DNA from: Terasakiella sp. SH-1
Lineage (GTDB): Bacteria; Pseudomonadota; Alphaproteobacteria; Rhodospirillales; Terasakiellaceae
Assembly: GCF_004564135.1 (NCBI RefSeq)
Contig: NZ_CP038255.1
Location: forward strand, 1,706,501 to 1,770,500
Direction: 5' to 3'
Length of the DNA stretch: 64,000 nt
The translations under genes were made by a program, and so were the position numbers. Of this stretch, positions 36,601 through 44,383 are shown in pieces (position 1 is the first letter of the stretch; the number at the start of each line of letters is the position of its first letter). The notes below the pieces were generated by a model. The model worked only from the letters and a program-made list of their open reading frames with translations. It did not search any database and had not been told where the DNA came from.

Positions 36601-36982
36601 CAGAAAATTGCACTCGCACATCATGGGCACAAAGAGGTGCATTATGGGAATCTGCACGAATAAAAAGCGGCTCTTCCGTTAAAACATAAAGCCCCGTACT
36701 TTCCAAAATTGGGACAAGTCGAGAAAGCGCAACTGTTGCGACCGCATCAAAAATAACCAAGCCAAAACGGTTATCATCTCCCTCAAGATCATAACAAGCT
36801 GCCATTCCCCCTTTCTCAGCAGCACAATCTTGAAGACCTTTTGCATGAACACCACTTGTTTCATTTATGATCACAGAAATACTCTGATCCTTCGGAGATA
36901 ACTGCATACCTGCTTTGGGGTTAAGTCTCGAAAGGATTGAACCAAAAGCATCTGTCCGGGAAGAATGCTGCATTTTTTTCAT
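33671..36982 (-). CDS. NAD-dependent glutamate dehydrogenase, short form of the large class
   Basis: About 1103 residues. It converts glutamate to 2-oxoglutarate and ammonia with NAD. The catalytic region carries the large-class signature GGLRWSDRVDDYRTE, LGLVKAQMVKNAV and PDGAKGGF (near residue 320-360), and the cofactor region includes GIGDMSGDVFGNG. Typical 180-kDa enzymes have about 1600 residues; this one lacks roughly the first 500, which in relatives carry ACT-like regulatory regions. The ATG at 36982 has AGGAGG just upstream, so the 12-codon longer frame is unlikely. A TGTGATCACA palindrome lies 60 nt upstream, linking it to the polyamine regulon. Confidence 0.9.
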   Translation of the reverse strand: MKKMQHSSRTDAFGSILSRLNPKAGMQLSPKDQSISVIINETSGVHAKGLQDCAAEKGGMAACYDLEGDDNRFGLVIFDAVATVALSRLVPILESTGLYVLTEEPLFIRADSHNAPLCAHDVRVQFSAPHELSSLENILCDLIEGGLNRTLTIDGFNSLLTSGGLGYREIDLLRAYFKYMKQLQAPFSQEHVEEVLVKNCSLASSLVDLFYAKFSPEIETINRSDHIQSMEAAVEAHFETVGSAHEEEILKIFYNLIRASLRTNFFQKEARGAFKSYISIKFDCAHIELMPLPKPKFEVFVFSNKVEGVHLRGGKVARGGLRWSDRVDDYRTEILGLVKAQMVKNAVIVPDGAKGGFIAKTPDMEPRGFDRFAYGKECYKTFISALLDVTDNIVEGKAVPPENTIRYDEDDTYLVVAADKGTATFSDIANGISQDYGFWLGDAFASGGSNGYDHKKMGITAKGAWEAVKRHFREMNCDTQNEEFTVIGIGDMSGDVFGNGMLLSDKIRLVAAFDHRHIFIDPSPNAAKSFQERKRLFEMEISNWASYDKSLLSEGGGVYDRTSKKIELSEFARQALNLTKHIFAPDELISAILKASVDLLWFGGIGTYIRASDETNQDAGDRANDSVRISAGELNCKVIGEGANLGMTQKARIEFARSGGRMNTDAIDNAAGVNCSDHEVNIKILLGQAVQAGKLTEEERNELLVDMTDDVSKLVLRDNYLQTQALSISQQKAFERLDRHMRVMQVLSKGERGAYLDRQIEALPDDEELFKRQNQGKGLSRPELAVLLSYTKMAVYNELLNSDFPDQAILGTILQSYFPERLQKRFPQLIKKHPLRREIITTKVVNSMINRVGSGFINDMQDYVGCEDRHVATAYATMCRMFGLLPLWQEIESLDLKVTAQTQVRLMNETIVLVEQGTHWLLRKNLSETAGNIFDWAERLDVQKLSTALIKGLNAKDQAQYEDDVESFCNEGVPEALAARILSSRYLLSLFAAAEVCEKTGKNEKDVVKQFYQVGDAFSLGMLREKALDLSKGVDRWERSAFHALNADFLDYQSDLTHMALSSPNELAQATRYLAERLEGLTQVQSPNLAILSVAAAAFRQAV

Positions 36983-37041
36983 AAAGCCTCCTAAAAACAG
37001 AGCGTATTCGCAACACACTGCTTTACTGTAAATGTTAATTT

Positions 37042-37051
37042 TGTGATCACA
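37042..37051. promoter_or_regulatory. TGTGATCACA operator before glutamate dehydrogenase
   Basis: A perfect 10-nt palindrome identical to those before puuA and puuC, with an extra half-like TATCACAA at 37053-37060. It is 60 nt upstream of the glutamate dehydrogenase start. Confidence 0.65.
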
Positions 37052-37145
37052 TTATCACAATAATACATCCAATTACACACCTAATTTAAGATATAAAAGC
37101 CTATCCCTTTGTTTTTCATAAATTATAGGATTTATATTTTTGATC

Positions 37146-37182
37146 AAAAAAATAGCTCACCTAACAAAATTTAGGTGAGCTA
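37146..37182 (-). terminator. Terminator of the minus-strand polyamine operon
   Basis: A perfect 12-bp stem, TAGCTCACCTAA (37153-37164) with TTAGGTGAGCTA (37171-37182), loop of 6 nt, followed on the minus strand by seven T. It lies about 70 nt beyond the amidotransferase stop and ends the puuA-to-amidotransferase operon before the glutamate dehydrogenase promoter. Confidence 0.92.
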
Positions 37183-37252
37183 AGGTAAACAGTAAGCTAG
37201 GGAGTCTTACCGCTGAATTGCTGAGCTCCATGCCCAGCAGGGGAGTGCCTCT

Positions 37253-37963
37253 TTAACGCGACAGGAAACGGACCATCCAATCTGCAACAACAGCAGAGTC
37301 TGGTCCATCTTGATCCTGCGCTAATTTTTCCAGTGCAGGATCTGCGCTACTTTCGGGAACCACAGCACCCCGTCGCGCTAAAATCAGGTCTTTTTCATAG
37401 TCACTTTGAAATTCAGGATGCGCCTGAAATGTCAAAATCTTGTCACCATAAAGCAGACCGGCATATTCACAGAAATCAGATGAAGCGATCACTTTCGCCT
37501 GAGCAGGCTTTTCAACAACCTGATCCTGATGCATGGCATTAATCGTAAAACCAGAACAGCCCTGAGCCAGATCAAAATCAGGTATCAGCTTATAACTATG
37601 TAAACCAACGCCCCAGCCTTTCTGAGACTTTTCAACACGCCCACCGAGGGCAGAAGCAATGATTTGATGCCCAAAACAAATCCCAACCATGGGAACTTTG
37701 CTTTCATCAATCGCTTGAATCAGCCCTTTTAAGGCGATCATCCATGGCAGGTTTTCATAAACACCATTGCGTGACCCGGTAATCACCCAACCATCACACT
37801 GATTGGCATGATCTGGAAAAACATTGTTCATCACGCTGAAAATTTCAAATTCCATGGCAGCATCTGCCTTACCCAACAAGGTAACAAACATATCGGCATA
37901 ACTACCATATTGATCAATCAGTTCCGGCGGCGTCGTGCCAGTTTCCAAAATTCCAATTTTCAT
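37253..37963 (-). CDS. Class I glutamine amidotransferase-like protein, possible gamma-glutamyl-GABA hydrolase
   Basis: A 236-residue class I amidotransferase domain with nucleophile C96 in GICFGHQ and the histidine/glutamate pair in QAHPEF (H181, E183). It stands alone, without a synthase partner. It is the last gene of the polyamine operon, 9 nt after the agmatinase gene. The Puu pathway needs a hydrolase (PuuD) to release GABA from gamma-glutamyl-GABA; no canonical PuuD is in the window, and this protein is the obvious candidate. That role is inferred from context; PuuD belongs to a different branch of the same superfamily. Confidence 0.82.
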   Translation of the reverse strand: MKIGILETGTTPPELIDQYGSYADMFVTLLGKADAAMEFEIFSVMNNVFPDHANQCDGWVITGSRNGVYENLPWMIALKGLIQAIDESKVPMVGICFGHQIIASALGGRVEKSQKGWGVGLHSYKLIPDFDLAQGCSGFTINAMHQDQVVEKPAQAKVIASSDFCEYAGLLYGDKILTFQAHPEFQSDYEKDLILARRGAVVPESSADPALEKLAQDQDGPDSAVVADWMVRFLSR

Positions 37964-37972
37964 ATTCTTTTC

Positions 37973-38947
37973 CTAAATGCGACCAACCGGGTTTGGCTTT
38001 GCACCCTTTTTAATTGCCATCAAGCACAGAAAGTCATGGGCAATTGTCGCTGCATTAATAGCTGTCACTTCTGCCACATCATAAGCTGGTGCGACCTCAA
38101 CAACATCAACGCCGACAATATTAAGATCCCCAAGATTTCTGACAATTTCCAAAGCTTGCGCAGGCGTCAACCCACCGGAAACTGGCGTACCTGTCCCCGG
38201 GGCAAAGGCTGGATCAAGACAATCAATATCAAAGGTGACATAGACCTTATGATCACCAATGCGTTCTTTAATGGCCTCCAGCGTTTTTTCTGTACCATTG
38301 CGATGAACCCAAGGCGCTGTAAGCCACTCAAACCCATGATCGGTATCATTGGCGGTACGTAAACCAACCTGACAAGACTTACTTACATCCAAAATCCCCT
38401 CATTCTTAGCACGCAAGAACATAGAGCCATGGTCAAATCGCTTGCCATCATCAGGCCAGGTATCGCAATGGGCATCAAAATGAAGCAAAGCCACAGGGCC
38501 ATGATGTTTATGAATTGCACGCAAAATCGGATAGGTGACAAAATGATCCCCCCCAAAGGTCATCGGCATAACACCTTTATCCAAAATCCCGCTAATATGG
38601 CTTTCAATAGTCTCCACCACTGTTTCAGGATGGTGGGGGTCAACCATGCAATCCCCATAATCCACAACAGCCAATGTATCAAACGGATCAAATCCAAACG
38701 GAAAAGCATCCAATTCCGCCAATTGTACAGATGCCTGCCGTATCGCACGCGGACCAAGACGAGAACCTGGACGATAAGTCACCGCATTATCAAAAGGCAC
38801 ACCACTAACAGCCACATCAACCCCTTCAAGATCACGGGTATATTTGCGTCGCAGAAAACTCAATGCCCCGCCGTAGGTCATTTCAGGCCAGCGCCCGTAA
38901 ACGTCCTTCTTCATAAAGGCCTGATCGCCATTATCCATATCAGACAT
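37973..38947 (-). CDS. speB: Agmatinase (ureohydrolase family)
   Basis: A 324-residue ureohydrolase. The binuclear manganese site is complete: GGDHFVTYP (about residue 133), HFDAHCDTW (about 155) and FDIDCLDPAFAPGTGTP (about 240). It hydrolyses agmatine to putrescine and urea, supplying the pathway from arginine. Related guanidinobutyrases have the same motifs, so guanidinobutyrate is an alternative substrate. It lies 14 nt after potI and 9 nt before the amidotransferase gene, inside the polyamine operon. The assignment as agmatinase relies on this context. Confidence 0.85.
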   Translation of the reverse strand: MSDMDNGDQAFMKKDVYGRWPEMTYGGALSFLRRKYTRDLEGVDVAVSGVPFDNAVTYRPGSRLGPRAIRQASVQLAELDAFPFGFDPFDTLAVVDYGDCMVDPHHPETVVETIESHISGILDKGVMPMTFGGDHFVTYPILRAIHKHHGPVALLHFDAHCDTWPDDGKRFDHGSMFLRAKNEGILDVSKSCQVGLRTANDTDHGFEWLTAPWVHRNGTEKTLEAIKERIGDHKVYVTFDIDCLDPAFAPGTGTPVSGGLTPAQALEIVRNLGDLNIVGVDVVEVAPAYDVAEVTAINAATIAHDFLCLMAIKKGAKPNPVGRI

Positions 38948-38961
38948 AAAGCCACTCCTAA

Positions 38962-39768
38962 TTAAGCTGATTTCTTTTTCATACGGCGCATCTGGAAGAC
39001 CGTTGCCAGAACACCGACAGCAACAACTGCAATCATCAATGTTGCCAGCGCATTAATTTCCGGACTAACACCAAGGCGCACCTTAGAGAAAATCACCATT
39101 GGCAACGTACTGTTACCAGGCCCAGACACAAAGCTGGCGATCACGAGATCATCAAGTGACAGTGTAAAAGACAACAACCAGCCAGAAATAATCGCAGGCA
39201 TAATCAACGGCAGTGTTACCAAGAAGAACAGCGAGCTAGGTTTTGCGCCCAAATCCATGGCAGCCTCTTCTAAAGACTCATCCATTGTGGAGAGACGAGA
39301 CTGAATAATGACTGCCACATAAGCCATACAGAACGTGACATGAGCGATAATCACCGTCATCGTGCCGCGCCCAGATGGCCATCCAAACAGCCCCTCCATC
39401 GCCACAAACAACAGCAATAATGACAGACCTGTAATGACTTCCGGCATCACCAACGGTGCGGTTACCATCCCGGACAGTGCCATGCGCCCACGAAAGCGCT
39501 TGAAGCGTGACAGACAAAAACCTGCAATCGTCCCCAAAACAACAGCCAGCGTTGCACTGATTACTGCAATTTTCAAACTCATCAAGGCAGCATCAATGAT
39601 CTGGTCATTTTCAAGCAGCTTGCCATACCATTTGGTGGAAAAGCCCCCCCAAACGGTAACAAGCTTTGACTCGTTAAAACTATAGACGATCAAGGAGACA
39701 ATCGGTGCGTAGAGAAAAGCAAACCCTAATGTCGCGCTAATGAGCAAAAAAGTAGACTTCGTTCTCAT
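38962..39768 (-). CDS. potI: Putrescine ABC transporter permease PotI
   Basis: A 268-residue inner-membrane permease with six predicted helices and the EAA loop EEAAMDLGAKPSSLFF (about residues 162-177) that contacts the ATPase. It matches PotI/PotC permeases of polyamine importers. Its start shares one base with the end of potH (39768). It is part of the potF-potG-potH-potI block. Confidence 0.93.
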   Translation of the reverse strand: MRTKSTFLLISATLGFAFLYAPIVSLIVYSFNESKLVTVWGGFSTKWYGKLLENDQIIDAALMSLKIAVISATLAVVLGTIAGFCLSRFKRFRGRMALSGMVTAPLVMPEVITGLSLLLLFVAMEGLFGWPSGRGTMTVIIAHVTFCMAYVAVIIQSRLSTMDESLEEAAMDLGAKPSSLFFLVTLPLIMPAIISGWLLSFTLSLDDLVIASFVSGPGNSTLPMVIFSKVRLGVSPEINALATLMIAVVAVGVLATVFQMRRMKKKSA

Positions 39769-40727
39769 TAGTATTCCTCCCCTTTATTTCCTTGTGCATT
39801 TCTAAACAACATAATCGGCAAAACGAGGAACAAGAGCATGACAATTGCCACAGCTGAAGCCATCGGCCAATCACGGTTCAGGAAGAATTCATCCCACAGG
39901 ACACGCCCGATCATGAGCGTCTCAGACCCGCCTAACAACGCGGGGATCACAAATTCACCAACGGCAGGAATAAAGACCAGCATGCAACCTGCAACAATCC
40001 CGGGGACTGAAAGTGGTAAGGTGACATAGATAAAGGTTTCCCATGATTTCGCCCCCAGATCAGCCGCAGCTTCCAGCAAGGTGCCATCCAACTTTTCCAA
40101 AGTGGTATAAAGCGGCAAAATCATAAACGGCAAATAGGTATAGACAATACCGATATAAACCGCCGCATCCGTATTCATGATCGTCAGTGGCTGGTCAATA
40201 ATACCAAGATTTAGCAACACATTATTGATCACCCCATCCTTTTTCAAAAAACCCATCCACGCATAAACACGCAGCAGAAAGGAGGTCCAGAATGGCAGGA
40301 TGACAAGAGCAAGAAGAACCGGGCGATAAGATGGCGCACTGCGCGCAATCATATAAGCCATTGGGTAAGCGATCAGCAGCGTAAAGAAGGTTGAAACGGC
40401 TGCAATTTTGATCGAGCTCCAATAAGCGTCAATATAAAGGGTATCTTCCAACAAAAAGAGATAATTGCCGAAATTCACCTTAAAAGAAGCGATAGCCTCT
40501 TCCGCATCCCAATCCAGTAGAGCACTGTAAGGCGGCTGTGCAATCTCTGTTGTTGCGATAGAAATTTTGAACACAACAATAAACGGAACAAGGAAGAAGA
40601 CAGCCAACCAAACGGTTGGAATGGAGACTACGAACGCCCGCCCCCAATTGATCTTCTTTTTAATCTTATGCGCAATTGTCTTAAGGGCTGGTGAAATGAC
40701 CCAAGCTGCGCCACCTGATGCACTCAT
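39768..40727 (-). CDS. potH: Putrescine ABC transporter permease PotH
   Basis: A permease of about 319 residues with six main helices and the EAA loop LLEAAADLGAKSWETF (about residues 210-225). The preferred start is the ATG at 40727 (MSASGG), which overlaps the potG stop by 4 nt (ATGA); the frame extends six codons further upstream. It forms the channel together with PotI. Confidence 0.93.
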   Translation of the reverse strand: MSASGGAAWVISPALKTIAHKIKKKINWGRAFVVSIPTVWLAVFFLVPFIVVFKISIATTEIAQPPYSALLDWDAEEAIASFKVNFGNYLFLLEDTLYIDAYWSSIKIAAVSTFFTLLIAYPMAYMIARSAPSYRPVLLALVILPFWTSFLLRVYAWMGFLKKDGVINNVLLNLGIIDQPLTIMNTDAAVYIGIVYTYLPFMILPLYTTLEKLDGTLLEAAADLGAKSWETFIYVTLPLSVPGIVAGCMLVFIPAVGEFVIPALLGGSETLMIGRVLWDEFFLNRDWPMASAVAIVMLLFLVLPIMLFRNAQGNKGEEY

Positions 40728-41854
40728 GACGTCAACACCACACAACTAGTGGGCCCCCAAGTTAGAAAAACTTTATCATTCCAGGTAAAACGTTCATCTT
40801 CACTACGCTCACGGTTAAAGCGGGTAATACGAACATTTTTCCCCGTATCCAGACGAACCTTAAAGACAGACATATTCCCCATATAGGCAATATCAACAAT
40901 CTCACCTGGGCAGCAGTTGTACTCATACTCAGATTTTGTATGACTGATGATGACTTTCTCAGGACGAACCGCAACACCAACTTTTTGATTTGGCGAACAA
41001 CTAATCCCGTGACTGACATAAAGATTGCTACCTGCCTCTTTTGACTCAATCATCACATGGTCAGGCTCATCAACCGCAACATGTCCATCAAAGATATTTA
41101 CAGAACCGATAAATTCCGCGACAAAGCGACTGGTTGGGTATTCGTAAACCTCATGCGGCTTACCTAGCTGTTCGATCTCACCTTCATTCATCACCGCCAT
41201 ACGAGAAGCTAATGTCATGGCTTCTTCCTGATCATGGGTCACAACAACAAAAGTGACCCCCAGCGATTCCTGAATATTGATCAACTCAAACTGTGTTTCT
41301 TCACGCAGTTTTTTATCCAATGCTCCCAACGGCTCATCCAACAAAAGCACTTTAGGGCGTTTAATCAAGGCACGCGCCAAGGCCACACGCTGGCGCTGGC
41401 CACCGGAAAGCTGATCCGGTTTGCGCTTGGCAAATTTCGTCAATTGAACCAGCTCAATCATTTCCTGAACACGCTGCTTAATCTCACCAGAAGGTACCCC
41501 TTCTCGTTTCAGACCAAAGGCAATATTCGCCTCGACACTTAGATGAGGAAACAACGCATAAGACTGGAACATCATATTGATTGGACGTTTCCATGGTGGA
41601 ATATCAGCCATATCCACACCATCAATAATGATTTGCCCGCTGGTTGGCGTTTCAAAACCGGCCAACATACGTAACAACGTACTTTTACCAGAGCCGGACC
41701 CGCCTAATAAGCAGAAGAGTTCAGATTGATAAATATCTAAAGAAATGTCATTTACGGCGACAAAATCACCAAACTTCTTCGTGACATTCTTAATCTGAAT
41801 AAACGGCTCTGTCTCATTGACTTCCGGTTGAATAGCTTCTGCTTGAAGAGACAT
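40724..41854 (-). CDS. potG: Putrescine ABC transporter ATP-binding protein PotG
   Basis: A 376-residue ATPase with Walker A GGSGSGKST (about residues 52-60), signature LSGGQRQRVALARAL, Walker B VLLLDEP and a C-terminal TOBE-like regulatory domain, matching PotG/PotA. It powers putrescine import. An 87-nt gap with a strong stem-loop separates it from potF. Confidence 0.95.
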   Translation of the reverse strand: MSLQAEAIQPEVNETEPFIQIKNVTKKFGDFVAVNDISLDIYQSELFCLLGGSGSGKSTLLRMLAGFETPTSGQIIIDGVDMADIPPWKRPINMMFQSYALFPHLSVEANIAFGLKREGVPSGEIKQRVQEMIELVQLTKFAKRKPDQLSGGQRQRVALARALIKRPKVLLLDEPLGALDKKLREETQFELINIQESLGVTFVVVTHDQEEAMTLASRMAVMNEGEIEQLGKPHEVYEYPTSRFVAEFIGSVNIFDGHVAVDEPDHVMIESKEAGSNLYVSHGISCSPNQKVGVAVRPEKVIISHTKSEYEYNCCPGEIVDIAYMGNMSVFKVRLDTGKNVRITRFNRERSEDERFTWNDKVFLTWGPTSCVVLTS

Positions 41855-41902
41855 GATAAAAACCCTGAGATTTTATTATTATATATAAGTGCTCAATAAA
41901 AT

Positions 41903-41933
41903 AAGGGAGGAACATATCATATGCCCCTCCCTT
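41903..41933 (-). promoter_or_regulatory. Intercistronic stem-loop between potF and potG
   Basis: AAGGGAGG (41903-41910) pairs with CCTCCCTT (41926-41933), with further inner pairing around CATATGATATG. On the minus strand it follows the potF stop and is trailed by ATTTTATT. Such hairpins often stabilise the binding-protein mRNA or partly terminate, giving more binding protein than membrane parts. Confidence 0.7.
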
Positions 41934-41941
41934 TAAAGTCA

Positions 41942-43033
41942 TTAGCGACCAGTCTTAATGGCTGTCCAAGCTCGTGACAACAGACGGTCAAACTTGGCAG
42001 TGTGCGCTTTTTGTGCGAACAGCTTCGCTTTAACCTTCTCTGCCGGATAGATACCGGCATTTGCCTTCACTTCATCAACGATATGCGGTGTTGCTGCTTT
42101 GTTAGCAACTGCATAGAAAACGAAGTTGGCAATAGAAGCACCTGTTTCCGGCTCCAATACAAAGTCAATAAACTTATGTGCTGCTTCTTTATGCGGTGCA
42201 TCAGCTGGAATTGCCATCAAATCAAACCAAGCCAAAGAACCTTCAGACGGGATCACATAATCAACATTGATGCCGTTCTTTGCCTCTTGTGCACGGCTTT
42301 GAGCTTGCAGCATGTCGCCATTATAGCCAATTGCCATACAGATTTCGCCGTTTGCCAAGTCAGAGATTGTCTTGGAAGAGTTGAAATATTTAATGTTGGC
42401 GCGTGTCGCATTGAACAATTCTTGCGCCTTCTTCAGATCACCCTTCTTTTCACTATTGGGATCAAGACCCAAGTAGTTGAGTGCAATAGAAACCATCTCT
42501 GCCGGAGAGTCCAACACACCAATGCCGCAATCTTTCACTTTTGCTGCCATTTCCGGCTTGAACAAAAGATCCCAGGAATTATTTGGCAGGCCGCCAAAAC
42601 GCTCAGCCAACATATCCATATTATAAGCAATACCGATTGTCCCCCATGTGTATGGCACACCATATGTGTTACCCGCATCATGGTCTTCAACAGCCTTTTT
42701 CAGCCCTGCATCAAGGTTGCCATAGTTAGACAGTGACGCTTTATCGACTTTAGAGTAAATACCCGCCTGAATTTGGCGTTCCAAAAACGCACCAGTGGGA
42801 ACAACAACGTCATAACCACTGCCACCAGCCATTAACTTAGCTTCCAGCACTTCGTTTGAATCATAGACATCATAATTCACTTTAATGCCTGTTTTTTCTT
42901 CAAACTTTTTCAGATAAGCCGGATCAAAATAGTCTGACCAGTTATAGATATTCAGTACTTTTTCTTCTGCAACAGCGCTAAAGGCCGTACCGACGGACAA
43001 AACGGCTGTTAAAGCGAGTGATTTAAACTTCAT
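41942..43033 (-). CDS. potF: Putrescine-binding periplasmic protein PotF
   Basis: A 363-residue periplasmic binding protein. Residues 1-22 are a Sec signal (MKFKSLALTAVLSVGTAFSAVA). The mature N-terminus EEKVLNIYNWSDYFDP carries the family-typical YNWSDY ligand region. It captures putrescine (or another polyamine) and delivers it to PotGHI. Specificity is taken from the puu context. It lies 47 nt after puuB. Confidence 0.94.
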   Translation of the reverse strand: MKFKSLALTAVLSVGTAFSAVAEEKVLNIYNWSDYFDPAYLKKFEEKTGIKVNYDVYDSNEVLEAKLMAGGSGYDVVVPTGAFLERQIQAGIYSKVDKASLSNYGNLDAGLKKAVEDHDAGNTYGVPYTWGTIGIAYNMDMLAERFGGLPNNSWDLLFKPEMAAKVKDCGIGVLDSPAEMVSIALNYLGLDPNSEKKGDLKKAQELFNATRANIKYFNSSKTISDLANGEICMAIGYNGDMLQAQSRAQEAKNGINVDYVIPSEGSLAWFDLMAIPADAPHKEAAHKFIDFVLEPETGASIANFVFYAVANKAATPHIVDEVKANAGIYPAEKVKAKLFAQKAHTAKFDRLLSRAWTAIKTGR

Positions 43034-43080
43034 TGGAAACCTCCAGATAAAAAAATTGGTTTTTCTTGACGTTGTTTCAA

Positions 43081-44382
43081 TTAAATTCCGAGTTTATCGC
43101 GCATTTGGTACCACCAAGAGCCAATAACATTGTAAGGAACACGGAAAAGCTGACCACCAGGCAACGGGTAAAACGGCAGCTTGGCAAAATGATCAAAACG
43201 TTTTGCATCACCATCCAGCGCTTCAGCCACAAGACGACCAGCAAGATGGGAGCAGGTTACGCCGTGACCACTGTAGCCATGGGCGTAATAGACACGGTCA
43301 TTCATACGACCGAAATGCGGAATACGGGTGTAAGTCAGGGCGAAATTACCACTCCAGGCATAATCAACCTTCACCCCCTTGAGCTGCGGAAATGTTTTAA
43401 GCAAATGCGGCAACACAACAGCAGGAACGTTTGCCGGGTCCTGCCCGCCATATGATGTCCCACCACCATAAATCAGGCGGTTATCAGCTGTGCAACGGAA
43501 GTAATCCAGCATATAGTTACAGTCTTCAACACAGGTATCAGATGGCAACAGTTCGCGGCACTTTTCTTCGCCCAAAGGTTCTGTACAGATCACCTGCGTG
43601 CTTACCGGCATGGTCTTATCATAGAGTTCCGGGATAGATTTCCCCATATAGGCATTGCCACAGACAATCACATATTTTGCAATTACCTTGCCTTTTGCCG
43701 TTTCGACTTCCGGCTTTGGCAGTTCTTTTCTGATTTTTTCCACACGAGACATTTCAAAGACCCTGCCCCCCAGGCTTTCAATGGCACGTGCCTGACCAAG
43801 GCACAGATTCAGCGGGTGAATATGCCCACCTTTTTTATCAATCATACCGCCAATATACGCTTGGCTCGTCACATGTTCGTCAAGCTGGCTACGATCCAAC
43901 AACTCCAAACCGTCATGACCATGGGTCGCCCAATTACGTTTCAGGTCTTCCAGCTCGCGCATTTGCTTGGATGTAAAAGCAGCAAACACGTTGTTCGGCT
44001 TATAGTCACATTCGATATTATATTTCTCAATACGTTCCCGAATGATATTACCGCCTTCTAACGACATATCGCCTAACGCAACAGCAGCTTCACGACCATA
44101 ACGTTTTTCGATCACTTCCATATCACGGGAATAACCGTTAACGATTTGACCACCGTTGCGACCAGAAGCCCCCCAACCGATACGGGAGCCTTCCAGAACA
44201 GCGACTTTATATCCTTTTTCCGCAAGATGCAGCGCACTTGAAAGGCCCGTGAACCCTGCACCAACGATACATACATCAGCTTCAACCGTACCATCCAATT
44301 GAGGGCGAACCGTTGTATCATTTGCCGTAGCTGCATAGTACGAACCAACGTGTTCATTACTTTGAAGAACAATTTGAGACAT
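43081..44382 (-). CDS. puuB: Gamma-glutamylputrescine oxidase PuuB
   Basis: A 433-residue FAD-dependent amine oxidase of the DAO fold. The FAD-binding N-terminus is VCIVGAGFTGLSSALHLAEKG (as VCIVGAGFTG and LSSALHLAEKG), followed by RIGWGASGRNGGQ. It oxidises gamma-glutamylputrescine to the aldehyde with release of ammonia and hydrogen peroxide. It starts 1 nt after the puuA stop, so the two are coupled. Confidence 0.92.
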   Translation of the reverse strand: MSQIVLQSNEHVGSYYAATANDTTVRPQLDGTVEADVCIVGAGFTGLSSALHLAEKGYKVAVLEGSRIGWGASGRNGGQIVNGYSRDMEVIEKRYGREAAVALGDMSLEGGNIIRERIEKYNIECDYKPNNVFAAFTSKQMRELEDLKRNWATHGHDGLELLDRSQLDEHVTSQAYIGGMIDKKGGHIHPLNLCLGQARAIESLGGRVFEMSRVEKIRKELPKPEVETAKGKVIAKYVIVCGNAYMGKSIPELYDKTMPVSTQVICTEPLGEEKCRELLPSDTCVEDCNYMLDYFRCTADNRLIYGGGTSYGGQDPANVPAVVLPHLLKTFPQLKGVKVDYAWSGNFALTYTRIPHFGRMNDRVYYAHGYSGHGVTCSHLAGRLVAEALDGDAKRFDHFAKLPFYPLPGGQLFRVPYNVIGSWWYQMRDKLGI

Positions 44383-44383
44383 T

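Noticed and set aside
37042-37051. TGTGATCACA as a CRP site
   Set aside because: CRP sites need a 6-nt spacer (TGTGA-N6-TCACA). This contiguous palindrome recurs only around the gntR/puu/gdh genes and fits a GntR FadR/VanR-type operator.
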